Assembly: GCA_044228695.1 (NCBI GenBank)
Contig: JBGAUK010000005.1
Coordinates: 21,690-85,689 of the forward strand
DNA from: M0108 sp044228695
GTDB lineage: Bacteria; Pseudomonadota; Gammaproteobacteria; Chromatiales; Chromatiaceae
DNA: 64,000 nucleotides
Direction: 5' to 3'
In this document: positions 49,474-57,422 of the stretch, one piece after another
Numbering within the stretch: position 1 is the first letter of the stretch
Layout of the letters: the number at the start of each line of letters is the position of its first letter
Position numbers and translations under genes: made by a program
Notes under the pieces: generated by a model
What the model saw: the letters and a program-made list of their open reading frames with translations, nothing else
What the model was told of the DNA's origin: nothing
The model's database searches: none

Positions 49474-49908
49474 TCATGCCGCCCCCACGCCAGCCTCGCC
49501 GCCCAGAATCGCGTCGAGCCGGGCGGTGGCCTCGGCGAGATCCTCGGCTTGGGTCATGAGCAGGCTCGGGATGCGGTCAATCTCAAGGTGCAGGGCGATG
49601 CGCTCGCCTTCCGCGTTGTAGTGATCGATCACCCAGACCGCCGGGATGGCGCATTCCCAGATCCGGGTCTCACCCAGGGCGTGAATGACCGCCTCTACCT
49701 CCCCGCGGCCAAGACGCGCCAACAGCCGCGCCTCGTCGCCAGGGCCGAAGGGGATGGCGCGCAGATCGATGATGCCCGGGGCACCGGTGGTGGCCAGGCG
49801 CTCCAAGGCGTGTCGCACCTCATGGAGAATGGGCAGGGCGTTGCCCCATTCCTGAGCCACCGTGGGGATCTCGACCGCGAAGGCGGTGCTTTCCGGACCG
49901 GACATCAT
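49474..49908 (-). CDS. Hydrogenase expression/formation protein, HupH/HyaF C-terminal-domain type
   Basis: The 144-residue protein matches the C-terminal domain of HupH/HyaF, accessory proteins for uptake hydrogenase maturation. Visible are VAQEWGNALPILHEVRHAL near the start, a region ARLGRGEVEAVIHALGETRIWECAIPAVWVIDHYNAEGE (about residues 65-104) and LHLEIDRIPSLLMTQ. It is shorter than the full HupH (~280 residues), so it represents the C-terminal domain alone. It lies between the maturation protease and hynS on the same strand, which fits a role in making this hydrogenase. Confidence 0.8.
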   Translation of the reverse strand: MMSGPESTAFAVEIPTVAQEWGNALPILHEVRHALERLATTGAPGIIDLRAIPFGPGDEARLLARLGRGEVEAVIHALGETRIWECAIPAVWVIDHYNAEGERIALHLEIDRIPSLLMTQAEDLAEATARLDAILGGEAGVGAA

Positions 49909-49916
49909 ATCTATTA

Positions 49917-49950
49917 GCGTATGGTTAATTATTAATTATCAATTATACGC
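49917..49950. promoter_or_regulatory. AT-rich interrupted palindrome upstream of the HupH-like gene
   Basis: GCGTAT (49917-49922) and ATACGC (49945-49950) flank a 22-bp stretch made almost only of A and T (GGTTAATTATTAATTATCAATT). It sits 9 bp upstream of the HupH-like start in a GC-rich chromosome. It is a good candidate for a regulator-binding or IHF-type bending site controlling the hydrogenase genes. Confidence 0.5.
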
Positions 49951-50002
49951 AGACCGTAGCGGAATTTAATTGACGCAGCGCAGCCAAACGGCCCGCTCGG
50001 GA

Positions 50003-50536
50003 CTAGCCAGGCCGCCGGTCCTGGCCAGTCATCGGCTCCGCGCCCCCATCCCAGGCCAGCAAGAGGTCGCGAATCCTGGCCATGGCCTCGGGCACCGCCG
50101 CGGCGACGGCGGGGCTGAGTTCATCCCCCCAATCAACCACCGCGGGTTCGACGCCGACCAGGGCCCGGTGGCTGGGGAGCGAATCCGTGATTCGCGCCAT
50201 GTCCATGAGATCCATCAGACTCACCTCGTGGACACTCTTGCCAATGCCGCTGAGTTGGCGGTCCATGGCCTCCCCCTCGAAGACGCGCACCGTACCCGGC
50301 TGCTCACCCATGACGGCGGCATCCACCACGATGAGGCGGGGGCTGTCGGCGATGGGGCCGGAGAGGGTGAAACTGAGGGTACCGCCATCAAGTAGGCCCA
50401 CATCGCCGAGACCGCCCTCCGCCTCCAGGCGCCGAATCACCACTACTCCCAGGGCCTCATCTGTGAGCAAGGTGTTACCGAGCCCCAGGATGAGGGTCCG
50501 GGGCGGAGATTCGCCGGCATGGTTGACTGGGAACAC
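50003..50536 (-). CDS. Hydrogenase maturation endopeptidase (HyaD/HupD/HynD type)
   Basis: This peptidase removes the C-terminal tail of the hydrogenase large subunit after nickel insertion. The protein has the family N-terminus RTLILGLGNTLLTDEALG, with metal-sensing residues Glu in LLTDEALG, Asp in VVDAAV and His in GKSVHEVSL, as in HybD. The GTG at 50536 gives 177 residues with AGAGG upstream; a TTG at 50572 would add 12. HynL has the matching cleavable tail. It is divergent from hypC across a short gap. Confidence 0.9.
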   Translation of the reverse strand: MFPVNHAGESPPRTLILGLGNTLLTDEALGVVVIRRLEAEGGLGDVGLLDGGTLSFTLSGPIADSPRLIVVDAAVMGEQPGTVRVFEGEAMDRQLSGIGKSVHEVSLMDLMDMARITDSLPSHRALVGVEPAVVDWGDELSPAVAAAVPEAMARIRDLLLAWDGGAEPMTGQDRRPG

Positions 50537-50627
50537 ACGAGTATCCTCTGCGGTGAGGGCGGCTTGCGCCAAGCCGCCATGGCGTATTAGGCTGTACTTA
50601 TATATTCAACGGAGACTCAAGACCACT

Positions 50628-50864
50628 ATGTGCCTCGGTATTCCCATGCAAATCCGTTCCATCGATGGCCTTCTGGCGCGTTGCGAGGCCAAGGGCGTCG
50701 AGCGGGAGGCCAACCTCCTGATGTTGGAACACGAGAACCTCGCCATCGGTGATTTTGTCGTTCTGCATCTCGGTTATGCCATGAACAAGATCACCCCCGA
50801 GGAGGCGGCGGCGGCCTGGGACATCTACGACCAGATGCTTGCCGCCGAGGCCAGCCTCGCCTGA
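50628..50864 (+). CDS. hypC: Hydrogenase assembly chaperone HypC
   Basis: HypC (78 residues) carries the Fe(CN)2CO unit with HypD and delivers it to the large subunit. The essential N-terminal cysteine is in MCLGIPMQI. The C-terminal helix region LHLGYAMNKITPEEAAAAW is also typical. GGAG lies 14 bases before the ATG, and TATATT in the divergent gap is a likely -10 element. Other hyp genes (A, B, D, E, F) are not in the window. The longer frame to 50082 is antisense to the protease gene and rejected. Confidence 0.95.
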   Translation: MCLGIPMQIRSIDGLLARCEAKGVEREANLLMLEHENLAIGDFVVLHLGYAMNKITPEEAAAAWDIYDQMLAAEASLA

Positions 50865-50877
50865 TCTCTCCTAGCAA

Positions 50878-51330
50878 CTAGAGATACTGACTGGCGATCT
50901 TGTACTGGCGATCGGACTCGGTTTCATCCTCGCCCTCCTCCTCTTCCATGATCTCGCAATTCTTGGCCATGCGTGCCTGGACCGCTGCTTTCCAGGCCGG
51001 GTTGGACTTGGCCGCCATCTGGTCCGGCGGCGTGAGGGCGGCGACCACGGCGGCGGCGACGAAATGGTCCGCCTGCTCCAGCCAGTTGGTGTCCTTGCCG
51101 CAATCGGTGTAGGTCTTGACGGCATGCGCCTTGGCGGTCTTCAAGGCATCGTCCAGGGCGGTTAGATCGGCCTCGGGGTCGAGGGCAAGTTGACCGGCGC
51201 GGCGCACCCGGTCATTCAGGCACAGGTGCATGACACTCCCGACGAAACGAGCGCCCATGAGGCGTTGCTCCTGGGGCGTCAGGGCATTGAGAGCGGCGCG
51301 TAGCTGTTGATCATTGGCGATCTGGGTCAT
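50878..51330 (-). CDS. Uncharacterised protein next to hypC
   Basis: The 150-residue protein appears soluble and helical, starting MTQIANDQQLRAALNALTPQ. It has an acidic stretch (MEEEEGEDETESD) near the C-terminus and four scattered cysteine or histidine sites (HLCLND, AKAHAVKTYTDCG, EQADHFV and KNCEIME). There is no signal peptide. GGAG precedes the ATG. It converges on hypC and lies close to the hydrogenase genes, so a role in hydrogenase biology is possible, but I do not recognise the family. Confidence 0.7.
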   Translation of the reverse strand: MTQIANDQQLRAALNALTPQEQRLMGARFVGSVMHLCLNDRVRRAGQLALDPEADLTALDDALKTAKAHAVKTYTDCGKDTNWLEQADHFVAAAVVAALTPPDQMAAKSNPAWKAAVQARMAKNCEIMEEEEGEDETESDRQYKIASQYL

Positions 51331-51395
51331 GATAGGGCTCCGTATGCCTGGTCGAGGCCGCCCTAGGGCGAGGGGACCGGGACCATGGATTCATT

Positions 51396-51413
51396 AGTGT
51401 TTCATCAAACACT
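51396..51413. promoter_or_regulatory. 7-bp inverted repeat upstream of ppsR
   Basis: AGTGTTT (51396-51402) and AAACACT (51407-51413) form a perfect inverted repeat with a 4-bp spacer in an AT-rich patch. It lies between the divergent starts at 51330 and 51522. It may be an operator; without a T-run it is not a terminator. Confidence 0.45.
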
Positions 51414-51521
51414 GATTAGTATGGTCTTGAAGATGCATCACCGCATTGACATGGGTCACAATGTCACACTGACCCGCGCCCCGCGGGCATGGCCCTTCCG
51501 TTGCACCTGCCGAGCGCCCTC

Positions 51522-52349
51522 ATGAAACGCACCGTCTTCTTCGTCTCCGAAAGCACTGGCATCACCGCCGAGGCCCTTGGCCACAGCTTGCTATCTCAAT
51601 TTGAAGGCGTGGACTTCGAACGCGTCTACATGCCTTTCATCAACACGGAGTTGCGCGCCAAGGCCCTGCTGGACTTGATCCAAGAGGCGGCGGATCGCGA
51701 TGGGGCCAGGCCCATCATCTTCAGCACCATGCTGGATGACCGGGTGCGCGGGGTGATCAAGAGTGGTGCGGGATACTTCCTGGAACTGTTCGAGATTTTC
51801 ATGGAGCCCATCAGCAAGGAATTGGGGATACCCCCCAGCCTCAAGTCGGGGCGCAGCCACGCCATCACGGAGCCCAATTCCTACATTCAACGCATCGATG
51901 CCATCAACTTCGCCATGTCCAACGATGACGGGGTGCGACCGGATAATTTCAAACGCGCCGATGTCATCCTCACGGGCGTCTCGCGCTCCGGCAAGACCCC
52001 CACCTGCCTTTACCTAGCCATGCACTACGGTCTGATGGCGGCTAACTACCCCATCACCGAGGAAGACTTCGAGCAGGGGGACCTCCCTCGGGAGATTTAT
52101 GAATCCAAGGATAAGGTCTATGGCCTCATGATCGACGCCCAACGGCTGCACCTCATCCGCCAGGAGCGCCGCGCCCACAGCGAATATGCCTCCCTGGCCC
52201 GCTGCCAGGCCGACATCCGCCGCGCCCAGGCCATGTTCCAGCGCCTGGGGATCCGCGTCCTGGATACCACCAGCCAGTCCATCGAGGAGATCGCCTCCCA
52301 TATCCTCAAGGCGGTCAAGAATAAGCAGCGTCACGCCGAAGGACACTGA
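51522..52349 (+). CDS. ppsR: PEP synthase regulatory protein (bifunctional kinase/pyrophosphorylase)
   Basis: PpsR (DUF299) switches phosphoenolpyruvate synthase off by ADP-dependent phosphorylation and on by phosphate-dependent removal. The 275-residue protein (E. coli 277) starts MKRTVFFVSESTGITAEALG and contains the P-loop ILTGVSRSGKTPTCLYLA near residue 150. The conserved DTTSQSIEEIA lies near the end. The ATG at 51522 gives the family start; an in-frame ATG at 51489 is less likely. The ppsA gene, often divergent from it, is not present. A foreign-looking glycan gene pair follows 63 bp downstream. Confidence 0.95.
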   Translation: MKRTVFFVSESTGITAEALGHSLLSQFEGVDFERVYMPFINTELRAKALLDLIQEAADRDGARPIIFSTMLDDRVRGVIKSGAGYFLELFEIFMEPISKELGIPPSLKSGRSHAITEPNSYIQRIDAINFAMSNDDGVRPDNFKRADVILTGVSRSGKTPTCLYLAMHYGLMAANYPITEEDFEQGDLPREIYESKDKVYGLMIDAQRLHLIRQERRAHSEYASLARCQADIRRAQAMFQRLGIRVLDTTSQSIEEIASHILKAVKNKQRHAEGH

Positions 52350-52412
52350 TGTAGGAATACCCGTGGCCGGCACGGATTTATGGCCTGTGGAATTTGAGGC
52401 TGCCAAGAAACT

Positions 52413-54026
52413 ATGAAGCTTCAACAGGATAATGCCTTTCTCGTGACTCCCTACACCGGGCTACAGGGCTTAGTTCTGCTGGTTCTCACGACAGCATGGG
52501 TATTTGCCATGCTTTTCTTTTACCACTGGTGGTTCAACGCCAACCATGTGGTAGATTTCTGGAAATTCGGCATCATTACATTCCTCCTGATTTGGGTTAC
52601 CCTCCAAGCGGCCCATTTCCTTTTTCTAACATTGCGTGCCAGAGTTCCAAACCCATATTTGGAAATCCCAATCGGCTGGCGTGTCGCGATGGTCGTCACC
52701 AAGGTACCCAGCGAACCGATTCCCATGGTTCAAGAGACCATCAGAGGCATGTTGCGTCAAGGTTATCCGGCGGATATTTGGCTTGCCGATGAAGACCCGG
52801 ATCAGGACATGATCACTTGGTGTAATGATCACCAGATTAAGATCAGTAGCCGAAAAGGAGTGCCCGAATATCACCAAAATGATTGGCCAAGGCGGATGCG
52901 CTGTAAGGAGGGTAATCTTGCCTATTTTTATGATAAAATTGGTTATAATTTCTACGATTTTGTCATTCAAATGGACGCGGATCATATACCCCAGGAAGGT
53001 TATCTCGAAGAAATGATACGGCCTTTTCTGGATCCCTCCGTTGGCTATATCTCTGCGCCGAGCATCTGCGACCTGAACGCGAGTATCAGTTGGTCTGCTC
53101 GTGCCAGGCTTTATGCGGAAGCTCACTTTCATGGACTTCAACAGGCGGGTAGCACCAACGGATTCGCCCCTTTGTGTATCGGATCTCACTATGCGGTACG
53201 TACCAGGGCATTGCGGGAGATTGGCGGACTAGGACCAGAGTTGGCAGAGGATCATTCGACCACCTTGATGATGAATGCCGCGGGCTGGCACGGTGTGCAT
53301 GCGATATCCGCAATTGCTCGGGGCCATGGGCCACGGAATTTTGCAGATTTTGCCATTCAGGAGTTTCAGTGGGCTCGCAGCCTAACGACAATTTTATTTG
53401 AATTCATGCCGACTAATTGGTACAATTTGCCGATAAAAAAAAGATTACATTTTGCAATCAGCCAGTTATGGTATCCGCTATCCTCATTATCCATGCTAAT
53501 TTTTTTGGTGATTCCGGCTAGTGCACTGTATACATCAACTCCTTGGGTCAGTGTCATCTACCTGGATTTCCTTTGGAGAATCATGCTCATGATCATGCCT
53601 CTGATCATGATCAGCACCTACCTTACCAAGCTCGGATATGCCAGACCTCGATCAGCCAAATTCATCTCTCTGGAAAGCTTCTACTTTATCTTTGTCAGGT
53701 GGCCGTGGTCTTTGCTTGGCTGTTTGATGGCCCTATGGGACCAGGCAAGGAGTCAGAGGGCCAATTTCAGAATTACCCCCAAGCCTGGGGCCGCGGGAGA
53801 GATCCGATTTTCTTCCCTTTACTCATTGCCTTATATCATCTTCTCATTTTTCGCACTTGCGCCCGTCATATTTGTTACCAATACTGGCAGCGCCTCTGGG
53901 TATATTTTTTTTAGCCTTATCAATGCGCTTATTTATGCAATAGTTTTTACCATTATTAATCTCTCGTTTTCCCGCGAGGACTTATCCAACGCGGAGTCAA
54001 AAATAATGAAATTCGAGAGTCTTTGA
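52413..54026 (+). CDS. Membrane glycosyltransferase family 2 (cellulose/curdlan/mixed-linkage glucan synthase-like)
   Basis: A processive-type GT2 enzyme of 537 residues. Two N-terminal membrane helices (about 18-43 and 52-74) precede a cytosolic GT-A domain. It has ADEDPD (125-130), the acceptor motif KEGNLA (165-170), DxD as DADH (188-191), the catalytic ED in ELAEDHSTT (279-280) and a QxxxW-type QEFQWARS (316-323). Four or five helices follow (about 352-373, 382-405, 425-445, 468-490 and 500-522). No PilZ domain is present. Base composition is clearly AT-richer than flanking genes, suggesting transfer. The downstream glycanase gene starts immediately at its stop. The polymer made cannot be told from sequence; a beta-glucan or mannan is most likely. 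Confidence 0.88.
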   Translation: MKLQQDNAFLVTPYTGLQGLVLLVLTTAWVFAMLFFYHWWFNANHVVDFWKFGIITFLLIWVTLQAAHFLFLTLRARVPNPYLEIPIGWRVAMVVTKVPSEPIPMVQETIRGMLRQGYPADIWLADEDPDQDMITWCNDHQIKISSRKGVPEYHQNDWPRRMRCKEGNLAYFYDKIGYNFYDFVIQMDADHIPQEGYLEEMIRPFLDPSVGYISAPSICDLNASISWSARARLYAEAHFHGLQQAGSTNGFAPLCIGSHYAVRTRALREIGGLGPELAEDHSTTLMMNAAGWHGVHAISAIARGHGPRNFADFAIQEFQWARSLTTILFEFMPTNWYNLPIKKRLHFAISQLWYPLSSLSMLIFLVIPASALYTSTPWVSVIYLDFLWRIMLMIMPLIMISTYLTKLGYARPRSAKFISLESFYFIFVRWPWSLLGCLMALWDQARSQRANFRITPKPGAAGEIRFSSLYSLPYIIFSFFALAPVIFVTNTGSASGYIFFSLINALIYAIVFTIINLSFSREDLSNAESKIMKFESL

Positions 54027-55004
54027 TTGATATTCAGACTTCTCATCTGCGTATTCTCAGGGGTCGTATTGTGGCTACCCATCATTACATTCTTTACCCA
54101 CCAGGACCATGCCTTAAAAGCGCTGTTTTGGAATACCCGTGAGATGTTTGCTCCTCCGAGCTCCGATATTAAATTCTCATCAATAAATTATGGAGTTTAC
54201 GATCCGAGCTTCGATCCTGACGTCCATAGAACCTTTAGCGATGCAAAAGATGTTGCGATCGAACATATCTTTATTTCGTGGCTTTACCCCGATCTAACAT
54301 CCGATGGATCTTCAGTCGCCGAACGGTTTGATTATTCACAGGAACGCAATCGATGGTTGATGGTTACCGTAGAACCCGTCTCAGATGGCAGGGAACCCGT
54401 CAGTGGAGACCTTTTAAAACAGATAGGCGATGGGGCCTATGATGAAAATATCACAGCGGTATGCAAAAAACTGGGGGGACTGAACGCCCCAATTTTTATC
54501 CGTTGGGGGCACGAGATGGATTCTCCCAACAATCGATATCCATGGTCACACGGATCTCCAGATGACTACATTTCAGCCTATCGACATTTCGTAACCACCT
54601 GCCGCGAGTGGATTAGGAATGGCTACTATATTTGGTCACCCCTGGGGGTTGCCGGCTTTGCCGACTATTGGCCCGGAAAAAAATACGTGGATTATGTCGG
54701 CCTCATCGTTTTTGGGACTACACAAATTGACATACTAACCCTAGGACAACCACGATCTTTTACCGAAGTATTCACCCCACTATACGAACGTGTAATAGCC
54801 TTTGACCTACCAGTGATGATTGCTGAACTGGGTGTAGAGGGCGAACCCGCCTATCAGGATGCATGGTTGCGTGGTCTGTTTCGTAACGCTAAACAGTTCC
54901 CCTTATTGAAGACGGCAGTCTATTTCAATGCGAAGGATGTCGTGAAATGGGCGGAGGAACTGGACATTCCGGATTGGAGGGTATCTGGCCAAGTCTTTGA
55001 ATAA
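54027..55004 (+). CDS. Glycoside hydrolase family 26-like glycanase with N-terminal membrane anchor
   Basis: The 325-residue protein starts with a hydrophobic helix (residues 3-23), so it should be anchored in the inner membrane or exported to the periplasm. The candidate acid/base is E163 in FIRWGHEMDS and the nucleophile is E267 in MIAELGVEG, matching the GH26 pattern (mannanases and beta-1,3-1,4-glucanases). The start is a TTG directly after the stop of the GT2 gene, so translation is probably coupled. It shares that gene's lower GC content. Such a hydrolase could trim or release the polymer made by the synthase, as BcsZ does for cellulose. Family assignment rests on motifs only. Confidence 0.82.
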   Translation: MIFRLLICVFSGVVLWLPIITFFTHQDHALKALFWNTREMFAPPSSDIKFSSINYGVYDPSFDPDVHRTFSDAKDVAIEHIFISWLYPDLTSDGSSVAERFDYSQERNRWLMVTVEPVSDGREPVSGDLLKQIGDGAYDENITAVCKKLGGLNAPIFIRWGHEMDSPNNRYPWSHGSPDDYISAYRHFVTTCREWIRNGYYIWSPLGVAGFADYWPGKKYVDYVGLIVFGTTQIDILTLGQPRSFTEVFTPLYERVIAFDLPVMIAELGVEGEPAYQDAWLRGLFRNAKQFPLLKTAVYFNAKDVVKWAEELDIPDWRVSGQVFE

Positions 55005-55010
55005 GCGGTC

Positions 55011-55850
55011 CTAATCCCGTGCCGCAAGGAGATTGCCCCTACCGAGCTTCTGGGGCGATTCCTGCTCGCGCAGGGGATTCAGTTCAATCCCAGCGCCCCA
55101 TAAGCTTTCCATAACCTGACGAAGTTGCGTGGAATGGCCGCTCGTCCAGAAGAAATCGCGCCCGGTGCGGGGGGGGGCAAGCAAACCCGCCTCGGCCAGG
55201 CGGCGGCGCACCTGGCGGGCGACGGCGATGCCCGAGTCCAGTACCCGGACCTCGGGACCTGCCAGGTCTGCGATCAGGGGGGCCAGGTGGGGATAATGGG
55301 TGCAGCCCAGCACCAGGGTATCGGCACCCTGGGCCAGCAATGGCTTGAGATACTCGGCCAGCAGGGCGCGGGTCCCCTCCCCCTCCAGATCCCCGGCCTC
55401 GACCCGCTCCACTAGGCCGGGACACGCCTGGGTCAGAACCTGGGCACCGTCCTGGCTTGCCAACAGGTGCGAAAATTTATCGCTGGCCAGGGTCTGGCGG
55501 GTGGCCAGAACGCCCACGACGCCAGAACGACTTTGAGCCACCGCCGGTTTGACGGCGGGCTCCATGGCGATGACGGGCACTGCGTACCGGGCCCGCAACA
55601 GCCTGGCCGCCGCACCCGTGGCCGTATTGCAGGCCACCACCAGGGCCTTGGCGTCGCGTTCCAGCAGAAATTCAGCGATGGCGATGGCCCGGGCCTCGAT
55701 GGCCGCCAGCGGCTGATCACCATAGGGGGCATGAGCCGAATCCGCCACATACAGCAGGTCCTCGTGGGGCAGTTCGCGCCGGATCTCGCGCAGAACACTG
55801 AGTCCGCCCACGCCGGAATCGAAGACGCCGATGGGCCTGTCAGACGCCAT
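55011..55850 (-). CDS. murI: Glutamate racemase
   Basis: MurI makes D-glutamate for peptidoglycan. The 279-residue protein starts RPIGVFDSGVGGLSVLREI. It has both catalytic cysteines, C74 in VVACNTATG and C183 in LVLGCTHYPHL, and YVADSAHAPYGDQP near 40. The ATG at 55850 fits the family. It converges on the GH26-like gene with a 6-bp gap. In purple bacteria and E. coli it is usually a stand-alone gene, as here. Confidence 0.96.
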   Translation of the reverse strand: MASDRPIGVFDSGVGGLSVLREIRRELPHEDLLYVADSAHAPYGDQPLAAIEARAIAIAEFLLERDAKALVVACNTATGAAARLLRARYAVPVIAMEPAVKPAVAQSRSGVVGVLATRQTLASDKFSHLLASQDGAQVLTQACPGLVERVEAGDLEGEGTRALLAEYLKPLLAQGADTLVLGCTHYPHLAPLIADLAGPEVRVLDSGIAVARQVRRRLAEAGLLAPPRTGRDFFWTSGHSTQLRQVMESLWGAGIELNPLREQESPQKLGRGNLLAARD

Positions 55851-55916
55851 GGCGAGACCAGGAATGGATGGACCGCGGGGGCCGCCTAACCAGAACCGTC
55901 TTAAATCTCATCAGGG

Positions 55917-57395
55917 TTAATCCGGAGCCTGAACCCGGATCTTTTCAAAGATGTCGAGATAATGCCGGGCGGGTCTGGCCCAGGAGTTATCCATGGCCAT
56001 GCCGTTGAGACGCAACTGGCGAAAGTATTCCGGGTAGTCGAACCAGAGGCCCAGTGCACGATCCAGGGCTGACTCCAAGGCCTCGGGAGTCAGGTCATCA
56101 AACACATAACCATTGCGCTCCGCAAAGGGCATTTCGGAATAGTTGGCATCGAAGACCGTATCCGCCAGGCCCCCGACGCGCCTCACGACCGGCACCACGC
56201 CGTAGCGCATGGCGATCATCTGGGTCAGGCCACAAGGCTCATAGACGCTGGGGATAACCATGATGTCCGCCGCCGCGTAAATGAGGTGGGCCAGAGCCTC
56301 GTCGTAGCCCAACTCCAGGTGGCAGTCGGGATTGGCCGCCATCTCCCGCTGCAGCACGCGGAAGTAGGCATCCAGGATGGGGTCCTGAGCACTGCCCAGC
56401 AGCACCGTTTGGGCACCCCGTTCCAGGCCATGGAGGATCGCATGGCGGATCAGCTCCACCCCCTTCTGGGGATCCAGCCGGCTGACCACAGCGATGAGGG
56501 GCTTGGCGGACTCGGCCAGGCCCAGGCGCTGGCGGAGGGCCTGCTTGTTGCAGGCCTTGTCCGGCAGGCTCTCCGGGCCATAGGCCTGGGGCAGATGCCT
56601 GTCGGTCAGCGGGTTCCAGGAATCGTAATCGATGCCATTGAGGATGCCGCTAAATTTGTGGCCGTGGCGACGCAGGGTCTCCTGGAGCCCCATGCCCTGC
56701 TCCGTTGACTGAATCTCCCAGGCATAGCGGGGCGAGACGGTGGTGACATAGTTGGCATAGACGATACCGCCCTTCATCGGGTTCACGGTATGGGGGTTGC
56801 CCGGGTCGCGCAGGCGATCCAGGGTCATAAGGCGCCGCGCGTCCAGGCCGAGCTGATGCAGGATATATTCCCCGACCCAGCCCTGGTGCCCCAGGTTGTG
56901 CAGGGTGTAGCAGACCCGGGTCCGGTTCATGCCCAGAGCCTGGTAGGTCTCATAGAGGAGGACCGGAATGAGCCCGGTGTGCCAGTCATTGCAGTGGATG
57001 ATGTCCGGGTGGCGCCCGGACTGGTGGAGAAACTCCAGTAGGGCCCGGGCATAACAGGCGAAGCGGTCCGGGTCGTCCGGCTCGCCATAAATTACACCCC
57101 GCCTAAAAAAGTCCTGGGGCGAATGGGGGTCGACAAACCAGCAGTCGATGCCCTCTACCTGGCCCCGGTATAGGTCGCAGGCAACGCCCTGGTCGTAAAA
57201 TGGCACCCAGAGATCGGGGTAGGCCTTTTCCAGCCCGACAATCGCCTCCAGGCGCAGGCAGTCATACTTAGGCAAGAGGACCTCGACCCGATGCCCCGCC
57301 TGCACCAGCTCCCTAGCCAGCCCGTGGACGAAATCCCCCAGGCCGCCGGCCTTGGCAACGGGGGCGCATTCGGCGCTGGCCATGACGATATACAC
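55917..57395 (-). CDS. glgA: Glycogen synthase (ADP-glucose)
   Basis: GlgA elongates alpha-1,4-glucan from ADP-glucose. I chose the GTG at 57395 because GGAGG lies 9 bases upstream and the resulting start MYIVMASAECAPVAKAGGLG is the family N-terminus with the ADP-glucose-binding lysine at K15, as in E. coli. A TTG two codons earlier is too close to the Shine-Dalgarno site. The 492-residue protein shows HCNDWHTGLIPVLL near 130, SRLDPQKGVELI near 306 and the C-terminal catalytic MVIPSVYEPCGLTQMIAM near 378. It follows the branching enzyme gene on the same strand. Confidence 0.95.
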   Translation of the reverse strand: MYIVMASAECAPVAKAGGLGDFVHGLARELVQAGHRVEVLLPKYDCLRLEAIVGLEKAYPDLWVPFYDQGVACDLYRGQVEGIDCWFVDPHSPQDFFRRGVIYGEPDDPDRFACYARALLEFLHQSGRHPDIIHCNDWHTGLIPVLLYETYQALGMNRTRVCYTLHNLGHQGWVGEYILHQLGLDARRLMTLDRLRDPGNPHTVNPMKGGIVYANYVTTVSPRYAWEIQSTEQGMGLQETLRRHGHKFSGILNGIDYDSWNPLTDRHLPQAYGPESLPDKACNKQALRQRLGLAESAKPLIAVVSRLDPQKGVELIRHAILHGLERGAQTVLLGSAQDPILDAYFRVLQREMAANPDCHLELGYDEALAHLIYAAADIMVIPSVYEPCGLTQMIAMRYGVVPVVRRVGGLADTVFDANYSEMPFAERNGYVFDDLTPEALESALDRALGLWFDYPEYFRQLRLNGMAMDNSWARPARHYLDIFEKIRVQAPD

Positions 57396-57422
57396 AAACA
57401 AAGACCTCCGAATTAAGAGGGG

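Noticed and set aside
50082..50627. N-terminal extension of hypC
   Set aside because: The frame is open upstream, but it is antisense to the maturation protease. HypC proteins begin MCLGIP, with the cysteine needed right after the start.
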